Source: Metridium senile (taxonomy: Eukaryota > Cnidaria > Anthozoa > Actiniaria > Metridiidae). Taken from it: a stretch of 64,000 bases of DNA. The stretch is from contig OX459100.1 in NCBI GenBank assembly GCA_949775045.1, forward strand, positions 1,766,936 to 1,830,935, read 5' to 3'. Shown in pieces: positions 23,401 through 33,157 of the stretch (position 1 is its first letter; each line of letters begins with the position of its first letter). The notes under the pieces were generated by a model. It worked only from the letters and a program-made list of their open reading frames with translations. It was not told the origin of the DNA and ran no database searches. Both the position numbers and the translations under genes were made by a program.

Positions 23401-24140
23401 CTTCAGTATGTGCAAAACTGTGCGGCACGTCTTGTGACACGATCGGAACACATTACTCCAGTTCTACGAGAATTGCACTGGCTGCCAGTAAGGCAGAGAA
23501 TTATATACAAAATATTACTCCTTACCTATAAAGCACTTAACTCTATGGCTCCAACGTACTTAACCGATTTACTACAACGCTACACACCACCAAGACAACT
23601 AAGATCGTCATCAAAAAATCTACTCAAAGTACCAAATAGCAACCTGAAGTCTTATGGCGAAAGAACCTTCCAAGTAGCTGCCCCTAAACTTTGGAATGAA
23701 CTTCCCGAAAACGTTAAGATCGGCAACTCAATCAACGAATTTAAAACCAGCATTAAGACATTACTTTTTAGAGACGCTTTTCAGATATATTAAGATAGAT
23801 AAGTTGAAACTTGAAATAGAATAGAGCAATAACGTATATTGAACAATAGGTAACTCTTAAAATCAATTTTAATATACATATATGAAGTAATTTTTAATAT
23901 CAGTTTTTATATACATAGAAAAATAGATAACTTAAATTTAAATTTATATACATAGAACAATAGATAACTTTTAATTTCAATTTACATACATCGAATACAT
24001 ATAACTTTTAATATAAATTCATATTCATAAAACAATAGATTACTTTAAATATCATTCTTTCAATTAATTATTGTAAAGCGCCATTGAGCTTCCGGAAATG
24101 GCGCTATAAAAATGCTTATTTATTTATATTTTATTTATTT
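20437..24140 (+). mobile_element. Recently inserted CR1/L2-type LINE, near full length
   Basis: Flanked by the 5-bp duplication ATGTG (20432-20436 and 24141-24145). The empty site is seen in copy B (CATGTGGTGTCCC at about 57626). The 3' end has TGTAAAGCGCCATTG and ATGGCGCTATAAA followed by a TTATTTATTT tail, the usual CR1/L2-style microsatellite end. The body holds one long intact ORF. The insertion came after the segmental duplication. Confidence 0.92.
20548..23793 (+). CDS. LINE ORF2: AP endonuclease plus reverse transcriptase (1081 aa)
   Basis: The single open frame encodes a protein that nicks target DNA and primes cDNA synthesis. Residues about 130-350 are an APE-type endonuclease: FALLNTRSV, ITETWLSD, RGGGVALL, VGDFNFHVDD and SDHYLVEC are all present. 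Residues about 620-870 are the RT: FRPISNMKFISKIIEK, LDLSAAFDTVDH, CGVPQGSILGP and FYADDTQIY (catalytic YADD near 802). The C-terminal part has the ITPVLRELHWLPV and LWNELP motifs of CR1/L2 elements. The first 130 residues are unassigned, and no zinc-finger ORF1 precedes it, so the true start may be elsewhere. No stop or frameshift interrupts it, so it may be recently active. Confidence 0.92.
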   Translation: MSKHYYKVMMRFIYSSLALRNIFSTINGIPRLEPDTWNCLKAAGIAKFTTRRGCRAGRHKQRPITTIQGNGRYYHSTSELNLNISHLTLQNDYYSPFMQISPKLLDRSCHNNCLIKPLLIPAATRCTSKPIDFALLNTRSVCNKSLLVKDHVVDNDIDVLAITETWLSDSVQDVHVIRDVCPTGYQLFNVPRGRRGGGVALLYKNLLKFNSQSSIERKFKSFEFTDLLMKHSSSSLRIVIIYRPPPSRSNQSSITAFFDEFPLLLENLATAPGLLLLVGDFNFHVDDVGDPVATRFIQLLESFNLVQHVNESTHKNGHTLDLIITRADEKITSNLKISDPGISDHYLVECSLSLPKPNLERREIFYRKIKSIDISQLRDDIRSSPLLNPIARDLPSLVENYESQLETIMNTHAPEKSRMITIRPSAAWYDDEIDKEKRKRRKLERRWRKSRLVIDRQLYKDQCKLVNSLIRSTKSRYYSNIINENKGNQRILFNTVDKLLHRKGENRYPTASSPERLANNFADFFVNKIETIRNDLTNKDTTDYNLTEDKDEVDVINELTEFKVMSEEQVKNLINTFTLKSCMLDPMPASILKSCIDILLPIFTKIINLSLETATMPKCLKEAIIKPKLKKESLSHEHYSNFRPISNMKFISKIIEKAVLFQLDDHMKHNNIEERLQSAYKRFHSTETALVKVHNDIVHAIDNKCYVILLLLDLSAAFDTVDHKILLSRLSNRFGITGIALRWFQSYLEDRQQRVCVQGASSSKNTLTCGVPQGSILGPILYLIYTSPLGDIVRRHRLWCHFYADDTQIYCTFKPEDKTVSVTAIEACVKDIDTWMSTNKLKLNKDKTEILIIGSQFRPHPGIEGIAVSDEYVRASDYARNIGVIFDKHITLEKHVTNTCKSAFYHLRNIAKIRDCLTQSDAETLVHTFISSKLDYCNALLYGLPQCILDKLQYVQNCAARLVTRSEHITPVLRELHWLPVRQRIIYKILLLTYKALNSMAPTYLTDLLQRYTPPRQLRSSSKNLLKVPNSNLKSYGERTFQVAAPKLWNELPENVKIGNSINEFKTSIKTLLFRDAFQIY

Positions 24141-24413
24141 ATGTGGTGTCCCTCAGGGATCTGTACTGGGCCCTCTACTCATCTTGCTTTATATGAATGA
24201 CATAACAAAAAGTTCTTCCATTTTAGACTTTCACCTGTTTGCAGATGACACAAATATCTTTCTCACTGATAAAAACATTAATACTCTGGAGAATCATCTG
24301 AACACTGAATTGGCTAAACTAACTCAGTGGTTGTTTGCAAACAAGTTGTCATTAAATATAGATAAAACCAGTTTTGTAATGTTTCATAGCCCTCAGAAGA
24401 AGATTACACATAA

Positions 24414-24551
24414 TACAGTTACCTGCATGGGTTAATAATTGCTTTAAATGTTGTGCAATTGCAGTTTTTTTATTCATTTTCATGGATTTTATGATATTTT
24501 ATGAGACACTCGTTCTAAAATGTGGTATAATTGTAATTAATAAAATTCATT
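24414..24551. other. Spacer right of the duplication breakpoint
   Basis: Short AT-rich sequence with no match in copy B. No gene is visible. Confidence 0.5.
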
Positions 24552-24795
24552 TTTTAATCCTTTTTTTTTGGTCTTTTTTTCATTTTTAAATCCATTTTTT
24601 TCTTCTTTTTCATTTTAAATCCATTTTTTTGTCTTTTTTTCATTTCGAAATCCATTTTTTTGTCTTTTTTCATTTAGAAATCCATTTTTTTTTGTCTTTT
24701 TTTCATTTTGAAATTCATTTTTTTGTCTTTTTTTCATTTTTAAATCCATTTTATTTGTCTTTTTTTTTCATTTTTAAATCCATTTTTGCCTTTTT
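24552..24795. repeat. T-rich minisatellite, units of about 30 bp
   Basis: Repeated GTCTTTTTTTCATTTTTAAA and TCCATTTTTTT segments with variable T-run lengths. The open frame across it is compositional. Confidence 0.85.
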
Positions 24796-24912
24796 TTCGT
24801 ATGTTACTCGTATGTTACTCGTATGTTACTCGTATGTAGTCGTATGTACTCGTATGTAGTCGTATGTAGTCGTATGTTACTCGTATGTTACTCGTATGTA
24901 CTCGTGTGTACT
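24796..24912. repeat. Minisatellite of CGTATGTTACT / CGTATGTACT units
   Basis: Ten- to eleven-base units repeated about a dozen times, directly after the T-rich array. Confidence 0.85.
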
Positions 24913-25091
24913 TTCAGTCACGATCGTATCAATAAGGAAGAATAATGATAATAATAATATTTGTTTATTTATTTTGGCTGAAAATGAAAACCTCACTCCT
25001 TTCTTTGTAAATAAAACCCAAAAAATTAATTGAATTGTAAACTTGTAATATATAGGATGTAGGTATCAATCACGAAAACCCCTATTAATTA

Positions 25092-25941
25092 GAGCGTATT
25101 CGTATTACCCACTTTTAAAATGCAAATGAGAATATGTGTGAAATAATATGCTAATTAGGTGTGCGTGTTATAAAATGCTTCAGTGAGTTGCGCTCTCGGC
25201 TTTATACGTTTATAGCTAGATTTACTCGAAACCACTTTTATCAATGTTTTCCACAGTGGCTTAATAATAATAGTTTATTAAGGTTCTGTTGCAGTATAAA
25301 AACTGAATTAACGGTCGAACTATTTACAATAAGAGAACTGAATTAACAAATTATTTACAATAAATCATCTAAAGCTAATATATAAAATCTAAAATATTTA
25401 CAAACTATTTATCGGTAAATGATTACTATTAATGAATTTATGCTTTATTTAAAATATCTAAACATGAAAAAGTTTTCTGCTCTTTTAGTTTTGCAAGTAG
25501 TTAGATTGTTATAATAATAAACTTGGTCTTGTTTTGATCTTAGGTTATAACTAATGTTCCTAGTATGACTTTGAGGCAGTAGCGTTTGTCCATGTATTGT
25601 ACACAGATAAAATGTCTTCTTTTAGTTAGTGTTTCTAGTTGCATAGTTATTAAAGCTTCATCATAGTTTACAGACTCAGGGTTTATTATGTGCAGAGCTC
25701 TTTTCTGTATAGATTCGATCCTATCACTTAGATTGGTTGGTATTGCCTGCCAAACCGGTACAGCATATTCAAGTATTGGTTTTATTGTAGTTGTGTATAC
25801 CCGTAATATATTTCTTTCCTCTACCCCGGCTCGCTTCAGAAGAAAAAAATGAAAGCAAATAGCTACACGCACACCTCATTAACATGTTATTTCACACATC
25901 TTCTCATTTGCATTTTAAAAGTGAGTTATACGAATACGCTC
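25092..25941. mobile_element. TA-flanked TIR element carrying a LINE fragment
   Basis: Inverted ends of about 80 bp begin GAGCGTATTCGTAT and continue with ACTTTTAAAATGCAAATGAG. TA lies on both outer sides (25090-25091 and 25942-25943), as in Tc1/mariner-type MITEs. The interior is mostly a minus-strand LINE 3' part. Confidence 0.78.
25540..25872 (-). pseudogene. LINE C-terminal fragment inside the TIR element
   Basis: Minus-strand frame with LKRAGVEERNILRVYTTTIK, PILEYAVPVW and IESIQKRALHII, the post-RT region of CR1/jockey-like LINEs. It has no RT palm. The 5' junction lies close to the element's right inverted repeat, where the first residues of the frame are not LINE-like. Confidence 0.78.
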
Positions 25942-25992
25942 TATTATAGCTTGATTGCCTTAGTTATGTAATCTCCACGCTTCATACTATTT

Positions 25993-26253
25993 GTTAATTA
26001 GTCCTGGGTGCAAGAGTACTTTGCTTAACCCTTTGGGTTGTCTCTCTTGCACCCTCCGCCTATTCTTTTCCGTTTTTCACTGTAAATTTATCTTGTGTAT
26101 ATGTGGTAAATATAAACCTTTGAATTTGTTAATTAGTCCTGGGTGCAAGATGCTTAACTCTTTGGGCTGTCTCTCTTGCACCATCCACCTATTCTTTTCC
26201 ATTTTTCATTGTAAATTTTTATTGTGTATATGTGGTAAATAAAAATCTTTGAA
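25993..26253 (+). repeat. Two tandem units of about 130 bp
   Basis: Each unit starts GTTAATTAGTCCTGGGTGCA and ends GTATATGTGGTAAATA. They differ at scattered bases and one small indel. The unit resembles a LINE or SINE 3' end repeated in tandem, but I cannot assign it. Confidence 0.8.
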
Positions 26254-26953
26254 CCGTTGAACCTATATCCAATTAACGGACGAGCGGGGAGTAATCCTCT
26301 CCTCGTTCTCTCGCGGTTCGATCGAACTTCAACTCGTTTCCTCGGAGTTTTCGCGTAAAAGTAGGGACTGTTTTGCAGCCGGGCTAACACCAACACGGCC
26401 TCAGTGCTTCCTCACCTCCCTTCTCCCTTCTAATGTATGCTAGCGAGTTTTCTCGGCTTTTCTCGGCTTTTCTCGGCTTTTCATGGCTTTCGTACCATGC
26501 TTGTAAGACAAAAATTACGACTCTCTTATCCCCGAATGGTCATAAATTGACAGCAAACTACTTTCTTGAGGGGGAGGGTTGTAATTTTTAAAGGGGAGGA
26601 CTAAAGTTTTTGTGTGATACTTCCGCTGCTGTTCCCGGCTCTGTTAACAACAAATATGCTAAAAGAATAGATAAAATGCTCTCAAAGAATGCTGAAATTC
26701 ATTTGGGTGAAGCTAGTATAGGAAAATTATTTTTTTGCTGTTACAAAATGTGCACAGAAATGTGTTGTAAAGGGAAATACGAGAAGGTGGATCATGATTA
26801 ATGATGATATTTGTTTTTCTGGTTATGAACTATAGCCATCATCTAGCTACGAATGTACAGAATGCAAATTTTGTACAATTAACTAATCAAGAGTGAGACT
26901 CAGAGGCACTGATTGTTCATCCAGGCTTTGTTTAGTGTTTTCTATGAACAATA
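26254..26953. other. Non-coding stretch with short CTCGGCTTTT repeats
   Basis: TTCTCGGCTTTTCTCGGCTT repeats at 26449-26482. The open frame at 26610-26801 is cysteine-containing, but it has no signal peptide or known motif and is not called. Confidence 0.45.
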
Positions 26954-27211
26954 CAGTAGTTTCACATAAACCGCTTCTTGGATGCTATTGTGTTTCTTAT
27001 ATTCTAATGAGGTCGTTGACAAGAAATATAACGAATTCACGTGCATACGTTGTTACAATATAAAAAACCGTCAACTTTAGAAAGAAAGACGTTAATTGTG
27101 TTTACATTGTAACAACGTATGCACGTGCATTCGTTATATTTCTTGTCAACGACCTCATTAGCATAGAACAAACACATAAGCATACAAGAAGCTGCTTATG
27201 TGAAACTACTC
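26954..27211. mobile_element. Foldback MITE, TA target
   Basis: Arms of about 110 bp start AGTAGTTTCACATAA and share GACAAGAAATATAACGAAT. TA flanks both ends (26952-26953 and 27212-27213). The loop is about 30 bp. There is no coding capacity. Confidence 0.82.
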
Positions 27212-27213
27212 TA

Positions 27214-29138
27214 ATGCCTCAGATATCATTCTTTTCTGATAGGTCTTATAATTAGAAACAAGACTTTCTTACTCTATTGAATTATTTCGTAACACGAACT
27301 TGCATTCTGTAGTACGTTATCTGGAAAAACATATTTTTCATCTCATGTATTTTTCTTTTAAATTGTTAAAAAGACACTATTAAATGTACAGTTCTCAAAG
27401 TAACAGCAGCTCCTCGACATTTTATAATTGCGTCGTCTTAAAATAATATAGAAAATATAAATGTAAAAACCATAAACTATTTTGATGCATAGCTCTCGGC
27501 GGTGGCTCTTGCTACAATAAACTGAATTTTGCAAATATTATTACTCCGCGGTCATTGAAAACTTGTGCCTTACCCTACCCTAGAACGTACATTAACTCAG
27601 AACAAATTTTTTAATTTACCCCACCCTAGAACATTGCATGGCACATTGCCTTATATGGAAGATTGCATAGCAAAGTTCTTACAGCATAGCACGAAAGCCG
27701 AGTTAAGACTTCCTACCCAGTGTAGTTATAGCTTCGAGGGGCGAATGTATGACGTAATAAGCTTATAGTCCGTGAGAGACTAGGCCTGTATAAAATTAAA
27801 TCAGTATTGTAGCCGCCATATTTAAAATACAACTCGAAGGACTTCGAAGGAATAGAGTCAAACACCCGGGGTCAAACAACAGGTAAGTAGTTCATTTATT
27901 CATACTTTTTAAATGTTCTATATTAGTTTTGAAGCAAATAATGTCTTCGTTCACGAGCTTCATGTATCCTATCGCTCATGATTAAACGTTGAATACACCG
28001 CCTTAAATGATATCATTTGATCGTAATAAACCGAGCTTTACTAAGTTTAGAACATATCAAATATATTTTAATTGTAAATGTATATTTTCCAAGTCCGGCA
28101 GCTGGATGGCCTTTATCCATTTTAGTCGTTTAGTCTTCAGACTAATTTTATAGAATTCTATATATTTTACCTTTTATCCTTTGTGCTTGAATGAATTAAT
28201 TTAAAATAAACTTTTTGCTTTTCTAAAATTTTATAAAAACATAAATTAATGTTGTTTTCCTATTTCAGGAAATAGGTTTCTTTGGCTAAAATATGGGTAT
28301 TAATTTGTGAAGTTCTTCATTTTTAAACATTTTTAAATAAGAATTGATTGTTTTTTCCCCCATTTTTTGTTTGTTTTGTTTGTTTTGGGATACATGCATA
28401 GTTAGTCCAAGCTTTTGTCTCATCTGTAATAATCAGTCAGTTCAAATAAGGGAAATAAGGTTACAAGTTTGATAATTCATGTTCTCGAGAAATCGCTAAA
28501 GACTCTCACTCTCTTCCATCAACATCATTGTGTCAAGACATTTTCTACATATATGTGTCTGTTATTTTGTGCAACAATATGCAGAAAAACAGCCTATTTA
28601 GTCTATTTTTAAAGGAGTTATTCCGAGTTTTACAGTTTATAAACCTGCTTCAGACCCGCTTTGTCCTTCTCATGAATTGACTGTGATTTGACACTATATT
28701 AAACGCCCTTAATGATGTTTGGTTAACACTCGTTATCAGCACATATACATTTCCGAACTTCTGGAACATCTCCGCTGAATCGGATGTTGCGAATAACACT
28801 CTTGGACATGCAGATGAATGGCTTAAAGTGACTATTATACGTATGTTTATCGGGCAGGGGGGGTTGATTGGGTTTGGACGCAATTCCTCTCCTGTGCTTT
28901 AGCGGTCTGGTTTGAATATTATCACCAGGTGGTATAGTAACGGCCTCTAGGCCAGTACTTGTCTTTATCTGGCTGTAACGTAACGTAAAATGAAATCAAA
29001 TCATGTTCAGTCACATATCTGAAAAGATTCCTGGGAAAAATTATTTACACTCTCCTTTGCCAATTTAAACCCTATTTAAATTCTCCATTCTCGTTTTAAA
29101 ACAGCTGTACACTGAAGCCCACCATCTTAGAAAACGAT
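27214..29138. other. Non-coding stretch upstream of a candidate secreted gene
   Basis: No long coding region. A consensus splice donor CAGGTAAGTA at 27881-27889 and an acceptor-like TATTTCAGG at about 28262 could belong to an upstream leader exon and intron of the 29222 gene, but nothing ties them together. Confidence 0.4.
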
Positions 29139-29163
29139 CCCCCCCCCCCCCCCCCCCCCCCCC
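29139..29163. repeat. Poly-C run of 25
   Basis: An uninterrupted C run about 35 bp upstream of a TATA-like box. The exact length is uncertain because homopolymers are error-prone in assemblies. Confidence 0.85.
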
Positions 29164-29193
29164 GGTTTAGAATCCAACCTACGGGTCTGTTTA

Positions 29194-29206
29194 TCTATAT
29201 ATATAT
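29194..29206 (+). promoter_or_regulatory. TATA-like box before the 29222 exon
   Basis: TCTATATATATAT lies about 16-28 bp before the first ATG. If it is a real TATA box, transcription would start very close to that ATG, or the second in-frame ATG at 29243 would be used. Confidence 0.35.
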
Positions 29207-29221
29207 GAGTGTTAAGGTGCA

Positions 29222-29368
29222 ATGTTATTCACTAACCTCAATATGAAGAACCTGGTTGTGTGTAGTGTTCTAGCCTTATTTATACTTATAACCGTTCCTT
29301 CTACGCACGGCTATTCCAGTGCTGGGGCGATCCTCAGTGGAGGAAAGGGGAAAAGAGAATTTATACAG
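29222..29368 (+). CDS. Candidate first exon of a small secreted protein
   Basis: The exon encodes 49 residues in whole codons and ends at CAG with a GTTAGT donor. From the second methionine (29243) it reads as a signal peptide: MKN, hydrophobic core LVVCSVLALFILITV, then PSTHG with a plausible cleavage site. The mature start is YSSAGAILSGGKGKREF, basic and Gly/Lys-rich, possibly with a dibasic KR processing site. A secreted peptide or propeptide is likely. I do not recognise the family and found no convincing second exon downstream. Confidence 0.5.
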
Positions 29369-29461
29369 GTTAGTACAATTGATTCATATGGCTTTTTGGT
29401 GTATAGCTTTGAAACATTTTCCTTCTTTTAGCACTGTAATCTGTTTATCAAATCATAGGTA

Positions 29462-29665
29462 ATAACATGAAATTTATAACACCATAAAAAATGTTAACTT
29501 AACTTTACTGATGTATGAATGGAAACTAGCGAGTAAACTAGTATAGGCTGCGTCGTTGTTTGATATAAACGATAGGTAATAGAATGAAATTTGTAACACC
29601 GTAAAACATGTTGACTTAACTTTACTGACGTTTCGAGTTTTAGCCCTTCATTATCGTCGGAGAGG
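29462..29665 (-). mobile_element. Penelope tail fragment with 95-bp unit and hammerhead-like motif
   Basis: The minus strand has GGGCTAAAACTCGAAACGTC (about 29626-29645) then ACGGTGTTACAAATTTCATT and one 95-bp unit. It is a solo tail without coding sequence, in the possible intron after the 29222 exon. Confidence 0.75.
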
Positions 29666-30878
29666 TTTATCAAATATTTACAATCAACCTATGCATTTTA
29701 TTTGAAATGAAATTGAGCTAGGATAATTTTCAAAAATCTGTGATACACTCATTTGTTTTGTACAGTACCTAAAATTCTCTTTATCCGACTTTAATATTTA
29801 GCTTTGTGTGGTTTAGAGTGGTTTTTAAAAGCCTTGGGGAAACACTTTTTGTATTTACTGATCAGTTTACTGTATTATTCAATGTGTTTTTCCAACATCA
29901 TAAAACAATAAAAACTGTGTCCCGAAAACTCTGGTAATAAATTTCAAACTAAAAAGTTGCAGTAAGGACATTCACCGTGAACACTTTGAGTTACTTTTTT
30001 AACAAACATCCCTTGAGTAAACAGATAAGAAATAATTAAGATTGATTATGAATACTCAGTGTGTTTGAACTCAATGTTGAAATCAATAGTTTGGAAGCAG
30101 TAGAAGATTCAGAATAAAGTCAATTTAATTCAATATACATCATCAATTCAGAAGGAGAAATATTTATTTTTACACAGAGATAGTGAGTGCGAGCCTCCCG
30201 TAGGGCATACGTGCCAAGCTAGAAGATTGAGATGTTAAAAAAGTGATTTAAATTATTTTGAAAGGGTAGACGATCACATATTCTAATCTTCCTCTGTCTC
30301 TATTGAGTTTTTTCCAGTGATGTCTTTAGGGTCTCAATAGGCGTCAAACGGCCTAAAATGTAACCGTCAATGACGCAAAAACGCTGTAAAACAATTTTCT
30401 CAAAATACTCGTATTTAATAGATATCGAGCAAGGTTTGCTATGATCAAAATTAAAATTAAAATCCTTTAAAAAAAATTCTGCAGCGTGAGATACTGCCAG
30501 AAATTAATAGTGGTGTAATTAGTAAAAACTTATCAAGTAATTTTTTTACATTTATATAATTGTCTTATTTTCACCTCAAAAACGAGAGTTTACCGTAAAA
30601 CGTCAAAACGCCGAATTTTTAACCGTCAACCGTCAACCCCCACATAGACTTCCTCTTTCTTTTATCTCCTTCGTCGATTTGACGTTTTTTTAACTGTTTC
30701 TACCTCCTCGTTGATTCTTTCCCCTCCCCTCCCCTCCCCGAGCTGGAGTGATTTTAATAAACCATAAAAAAAAAACAATTAATTTACAATTAAACTCTAG
30801 TATTTAGCACTATTGTTTTGACGCTTCTATTTTACACTCGCATAACTATGCAAATTTCAAACAAATCATTTCATCCTT
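29666..30878. other. Non-coding stretch
   Basis: AT-rich. ACCGTCAA/TTGACGG motifs occur in both orientations around 30345-30640, perhaps an old inverted-repeat element. No gene is visible. Confidence 0.4.
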
Positions 30879-30914
30879 CTGATGATGTCGGTGCCCGACG
30901 AAAGCATCATCAGT
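30879..30914 (+). ncRNA. Hammerhead-ribozyme-like motif
   Basis: CTGATGA (30879-30885) is followed by the stem GTCGG-TGC-CCGAC and then GAAA (30900-30903), which matches the conserved hammerhead core order. One unpaired T sits between CTGATGA and the stem. The same bases can also form a simple hairpin (CTGATGATG with CATCATCAG), so activity is uncertain. An (AATT)n tail follows at about 30952-30974, as at the 3' ends of retroelements. Confidence 0.45.
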
Positions 30915-31116
30915 TTTACTGTCAAGTGTTACCCTCTTGAAATAAAGTTGATTAATTAATTAATTAATTAAAGCTCAACCCTACAAACAGTAGTGTATGG
31001 CCTTAGATCTACTCTTATAATTATATACAATGCTACTGAAAGACAACTCTAGTATGATTTGAAGGGTTTTTTTTATAAACCGGCGTGATATACGCTTTAG
31101 CTCATTTATATAATTA

Positions 31117-31697
31117 CAGTACTTCCACTTAAGCAAATCAGGTGTAATTCATAAACCTCAACTTCAGGTTATTTATTTAGTAAGATCATTAAGACAACAC
31201 AAGCCGACAACGTTGAAGACCAACATCAACAATAAGTTATAATAAGTTTATTAGTTTTTATATAGCAGTTCTAGAAAAAGAAAAGCCACACACACGGCAC
31301 TGAACTTGTTCACGGAATCTGCTCTATTAATTATTGTACCACCCTTTTTAAATGAATCAAAAGTTTTCTTGCTTACTTTCTAAATTCGTCTTTTTTTCAA
31401 TTAAGAGCAAAAACACTAAAACCTTGACATAAAGCTAAAATGGTTTTGATTAATTAGTGCATACCTATTACTCAAGCAGAAACATCAAATACAAAAGTAG
31501 CAGTTAGATTATATGTTATGGATATAGTTTTCGCGCTTGATCAAGATTCCACACTACAAGTTCGATTTCATTTCATTGATACCGTGCTGGAGTTCAATTT
31601 CACAGTAAAAGTTTGTGTTGTCTTAATGATCTTACTAAATGAATAACCTTAAGTTGAAGTTTATGTATTACACTTGATTTGCTTAAGTGGAAGTGTT
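31117..31697. mobile_element. TIR element of about 580 bp
   Basis: Arms of about 95 bp share ACTTCCACTTAAGCAAATCA and AGTAAGATCATTAAGACAAC. TA is near both ends. The outermost two or three bases differ. No coding sequence. Confidence 0.72.
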
Positions 31698-31703
31698 ATT
31701 ATA

Positions 31704-32763
31704 TACCACTTATTAGATATTTTCTTGGGTATTACGGGCTGATATTTTACGAGTTGCGTACGTATTTTGCCGAGCCTCCGGGCGAAGCAAAATACAAGCA
31801 ATGAGTAAAATGTCAGCCCGTAATACCCAAGAAAATATCTAATAAGGGATTTATTATACAACTTACTGTTTATTGTAATTTCTAAAGCATTTTTTAATCG
31901 AAAAATATAACCTTTCGGAGATTCAGCGCGCGGAGAGAGAATCAAAACAAAGCTCTGGAAAAGCCAGTAAAATGTAAGATATTTCTCGCTCTCTTTTTGA
32001 TTGACATAATGTCAAAAACCTGATTGGCTATCGATGTAAATGACGTCATCATGTAACGCAACGCACGAACCTGGAAAGGAAAGTTTGTCATTTACACGCG
32101 AGGGGCGAAGATTTCTCATTGAAAAAAGTCCGATAAAAGCATGTTAATGGACAATTCATGAATGGAAATTGATTTAATGTAAGTAAAAAAATGTAATAAA
32201 TTCCACTGCTTTTTCTTAGGTTGGTTATCGTTTTCATTCTATGCACTTTTTCATATTTTTCTCAAATGTTCAACTGTCACTTCAGTCAATAGTTTTTCAA
32301 ACAAAAAAGTGTTCAGAAATGTTTTTGATGGAAAATACCATTGATTTCTCAATTGATAGTGTGAATAGCCTTATATTTATCCCTTTTATTTTAAAGTTAT
32401 TAAGCCTATTTTGCTTTTGATAACGCCTTGAAAAAGGCTGTGGCTGAAAAGTCGTTTTACGGCCGCTTTTTACCTTCTTTCATTTTCCAAAGATAGTTAG
32501 AATTCCGGATAGAAAAGGCTAACTGTGATTTTTCATAAAAATAGACGTCATTCTTATTTTCTGGCTGAATTTCAGAAGACAAAAACGGATATTTTTTTGG
32601 TTAAAGTTTAGGTAAAGTCACGCAGACGTCAACTCGTCAAACCAGTTTTTTTGGAGGGCAAAATACGGGTTATTTGGCCCTCGAGCTCGGTGTAATAGCG
32701 TCTCATATTTGCCCGCAAACGGTACCTTATATGGTAAATTTACGTCACAGTTGTATAATAAAT
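31704..32763. mobile_element. Hairpin-ended element, second family member
   Basis: Starts TACCACTTATTAG, then a hairpin (31710-31845; arms TTAGATATTTTCTTGGG and GGTATTACGGGCTGA, tip near GCCTCCGGGCGAAG). Next is ATTTATTATACAACT (31850-31864), which recurs inverted at about 32749-32763. The order of terminal TACCACTTATTA, hairpin, then inner inverted repeat is the same as in 16927-18689. CCTGATTGGCTATCG and TGACGTCATC lie at about 32018-32049. No transposase was found. Confidence 0.6.
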
Positions 32764-32782
32764 AAATATAATGAGCTTTTTA

Positions 32783-32930
32783 CTCCGACGAAGGGCTAAA
32801 GAGCTAGCTCGAAACGTCAGTAAAGTTTTTTACATTTTTTACGGTGTTACAAATTTCATTATATACCTATCGTTTATACCAAACACCGACGCAGCCTTTA
32901 CTAGTTTACTCGCTCTTTTCCATTGATATT
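32783..32930 (+). mobile_element. Penelope tail with hammerhead-like motif and one 95-bp unit
   Basis: CTCCGACGAAGGGCT, loop, AGCTCGAAACGTCAG (32783-32820): the stem GGGCT/AGCTC precedes GAAA as in a hammerhead, but the conserved CTGANGA reads CCGACGA. A diverged 95-bp unit follows at 32836-32930. Confidence 0.65.
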
Positions 32931-33157
32931 GTTTTCGTTTACCATGTTTCTAGCGTATTAACAAAATTCCCCATTACAATATGTACATCTATCATTTTTT
33001 TGTATATATCTAGAAAAGCGCACACACGGCAACTTTGTTTAGGACGAACATCAATAATAATAATAGTTTAATAAACACCAATATTGCAGTTAAAACTGAA
33101 TTACATTGGTATGACAATAGTATGAAATTGATAATCTAATCTAATATAATTTATTTA

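Larger units (their letters stand above)
19827..24413 (+). pseudogene. Old CR1-like LINE fragment, split by a younger LINE (copy A)
   Basis: It encodes the RT finger and palm region (KASGPFSIPTCLLK, NYRPIFLLSNFNKIIEK, then the conserved LDLSKAFDTVNH). A slip in an A8 run near 20312 breaks the frame. The sequence is interrupted at 20437-24140 and resumes at 24141 with CGVPQGSVLGP and FADDTNIF. Homology with copy B stops at 24413, where the duplication ends, so this copy lost its 3' third. Copy B shows the uninterrupted site. Confidence 0.88.

Noticed and set aside
26610..26801. Possible cysteine-containing small protein
   Set aside because: It has no signal peptide, splice context or known pattern. 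The short frame in AT-rich DNA is likely chance.
27565..27768. Open frame near a good splice donor (27883)
   Set aside because: Its composition is not protein-like, it is not in frame with the donor, and no partner exon was found.
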